This document shows positions 5,739-6,308 of a stretch of DNA of 6,308 nt, piece by piece; within the stretch, counting starts at the first letter, position 1; every line of letters starts with the position of its first letter. A program made the translations under genes and the position numbers. Source of the stretch: Candidatus Sigynarchaeota archaeon (GTDB lineage: Archaea; Asgardarchaeota; Jordarchaeia; Jordarchaeales; Jordarchaeaceae). Location of the stretch: positions 1 through 6,308 of the forward strand of contig JAUQYY010000089.1 in assembly GCA_030587505.1 (NCBI GenBank), in the 5' to 3' direction. A model generated the notes under the pieces. It was given only the letters and a program-made list of their open reading frames with translations. It had not been told where the DNA came from and made no database searches.

Positions 5739-6302
5739 ATGATTCGAGGCTTGTTTGTGGGTAGGTTTCAACCCTTTCACTTGGGGCATTTACACGTTGT
5801 CAAAAAATTTCTGGAAAAAGTGGACGAGCTCATAATAGCCATTGGCAGCGCTCAGTACAGTCACACCTTTAAGGATCCCTTTAACGTGGGTGAGAGAATC
5901 TGGATGGTTAGAAGCGCGCTAATCGATGAGGTTGATCCGAGAAGGTATTACATTATACCGATCCCTGATATAAACGATAACCGTATCTGGGTTGCTCACG
6001 TTGCGTCCTACACTCCCCCCTTCAAGGTGGTCTTCTCAAACAATTCGCTTGTGAAGGTGCTGTTCCAAGAGGCGGGGTACGATGTTCAGCCCTCACCCTT
6101 CCACCGGAGAGATTTGTACTGCGCAACAGAGATTCGCAAAAAAATCGTAGCGAATGAGAAGTGGGAACACCTTGTTCCCGAAAGCGTGGCGAAAATCATC
6201 AAGGAGATAGGCGGCGACCGAAGACTCAGGGAGATCGTCAAAAGGGACTACGATGTTCAAGACGCCGAAAAGGATTCCAACGATATTGTTCAATTCCTTT
6301 GA
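5739..6302 (+). CDS. nadM: Nicotinamide-nucleotide adenylyltransferase (archaeal NMNAT)
   Basis: This 187-residue cytoplasmic enzyme transfers AMP from ATP to NMN, making NAD and pyrophosphate, the last adenylylation step of NAD synthesis. It is a nucleotidyltransferase-fold protein of the archaeal NadM type. From the ATG: RGLFVGRFQPFHLGH opens the protein, with the GRFQPFHLGH motif at 8-17 and ATP-binding His14 and His17; NVGER at 49-53; DINDN at 77-81 with W84, the nicotinamide-side region; and TEIRKK at 130-135, the counterpart of the ISSTxIR phosphate-binding motif. In relatives YSGTEIR is usual; here it is YCATEIR. An in-frame TTG at 5712 would add nine residues, but ATG at 5739 matches the family's usual N terminus and has AGGGT 7 bases upstream (5727-5731). 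The gene is divergent from the SAM hydrolase-family gene, with its own TATA box. Confidence 0.93.
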   Translation: MIRGLFVGRFQPFHLGHLHVVKKFLEKVDELIIAIGSAQYSHTFKDPFNVGERIWMVRSALIDEVDPRRYYIIPIPDINDNRIWVAHVASYTPPFKVVFSNNSLVKVLFQEAGYDVQPSPFHRRDLYCATEIRKKIVANEKWEHLVPESVAKIIKEIGGDRRLREIVKRDYDVQDAEKDSNDIVQFL

Positions 6303-6307
6303 GAGGT
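6303..6307 (+). promoter_or_regulatory. Possible Shine-Dalgarno site of a downstream gene
   Basis: GAGGT begins immediately after the nadM TGA stop (6300-6302), the same motif that precedes the Trm112 gene. If real, a co-transcribed plus-strand gene starts within about 10 bases beyond the window edge. Nothing of that gene is visible. Confidence 0.4.
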
Positions 6308-6308
6308 T

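Overview
The window looks like a piece of an archaeal chromosome. The evidence is archaeal-type Shine-Dalgarno sites (GAGGT, GGGAGGT, GGTG) 6-7 bases before starts, BRE/TATA-like boxes in the AT-rich spacers, GTG and TTG starts, an archaeal NadM-type NMN adenylyltransferase, a Trm112 zinc protein, and a MutS-family ATPase with an N-terminal helix-hairpin-helix domain. A deep-branching uncultivated lineage (Bathyarchaeia-like or similar) is my guess from overall protein character only; no marker here fixes the taxon. I see no IS element, CRISPR array, rRNA or tRNA.

Layout: four minus-strand genes lie head to tail, with one divergent plus-strand gene at the right. In minus-strand transcription order these are a SAM hydroxide adenosyltransferase-family (DUF62) protein (4707-5513), a HhH-MutS ATPase (2299-4476), a nucleoside-diphosphate-sugar pyrophosphorylase with a left-handed beta-helix tail (879-2018), and an unusually long Trm112-like protein (61-669). 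On the plus strand, nadM (5739-6302) is followed at once by a GAGGT motif that may serve the next gene outside the window. The spacers are 189 to 280 bases long. Each minus gene has its own ribosome binding site and at least one TATA-like box, so they are more likely separate transcription units than one operon.

How they relate: the genes are mostly housekeeping functions: NAD synthesis, SAM turnover, activation of SAM-dependent methyltransferases (Trm112), sugar-nucleotide supply and DNA maintenance. I do not see a convincing new multi-gene system. The points most worth a second look are inside single proteins: (i) the DUF62 protein has Leu-Thr where the family normally has Arg-Asp after the catalytic FHG; (ii) the Trm112 protein carries a roughly 115-residue helical, charged insertion between its two zinc half-sites; (iii) the MutS homologue joins a tandem HhH module and an unassigned alpha/beta region to a MutS ATPase and has no Smr nuclease. 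Smaller points are inverted repeats in the mutS leader and near the divergent SAM hydrolase/nadM promoters, and possible long leaders on three of the genes.
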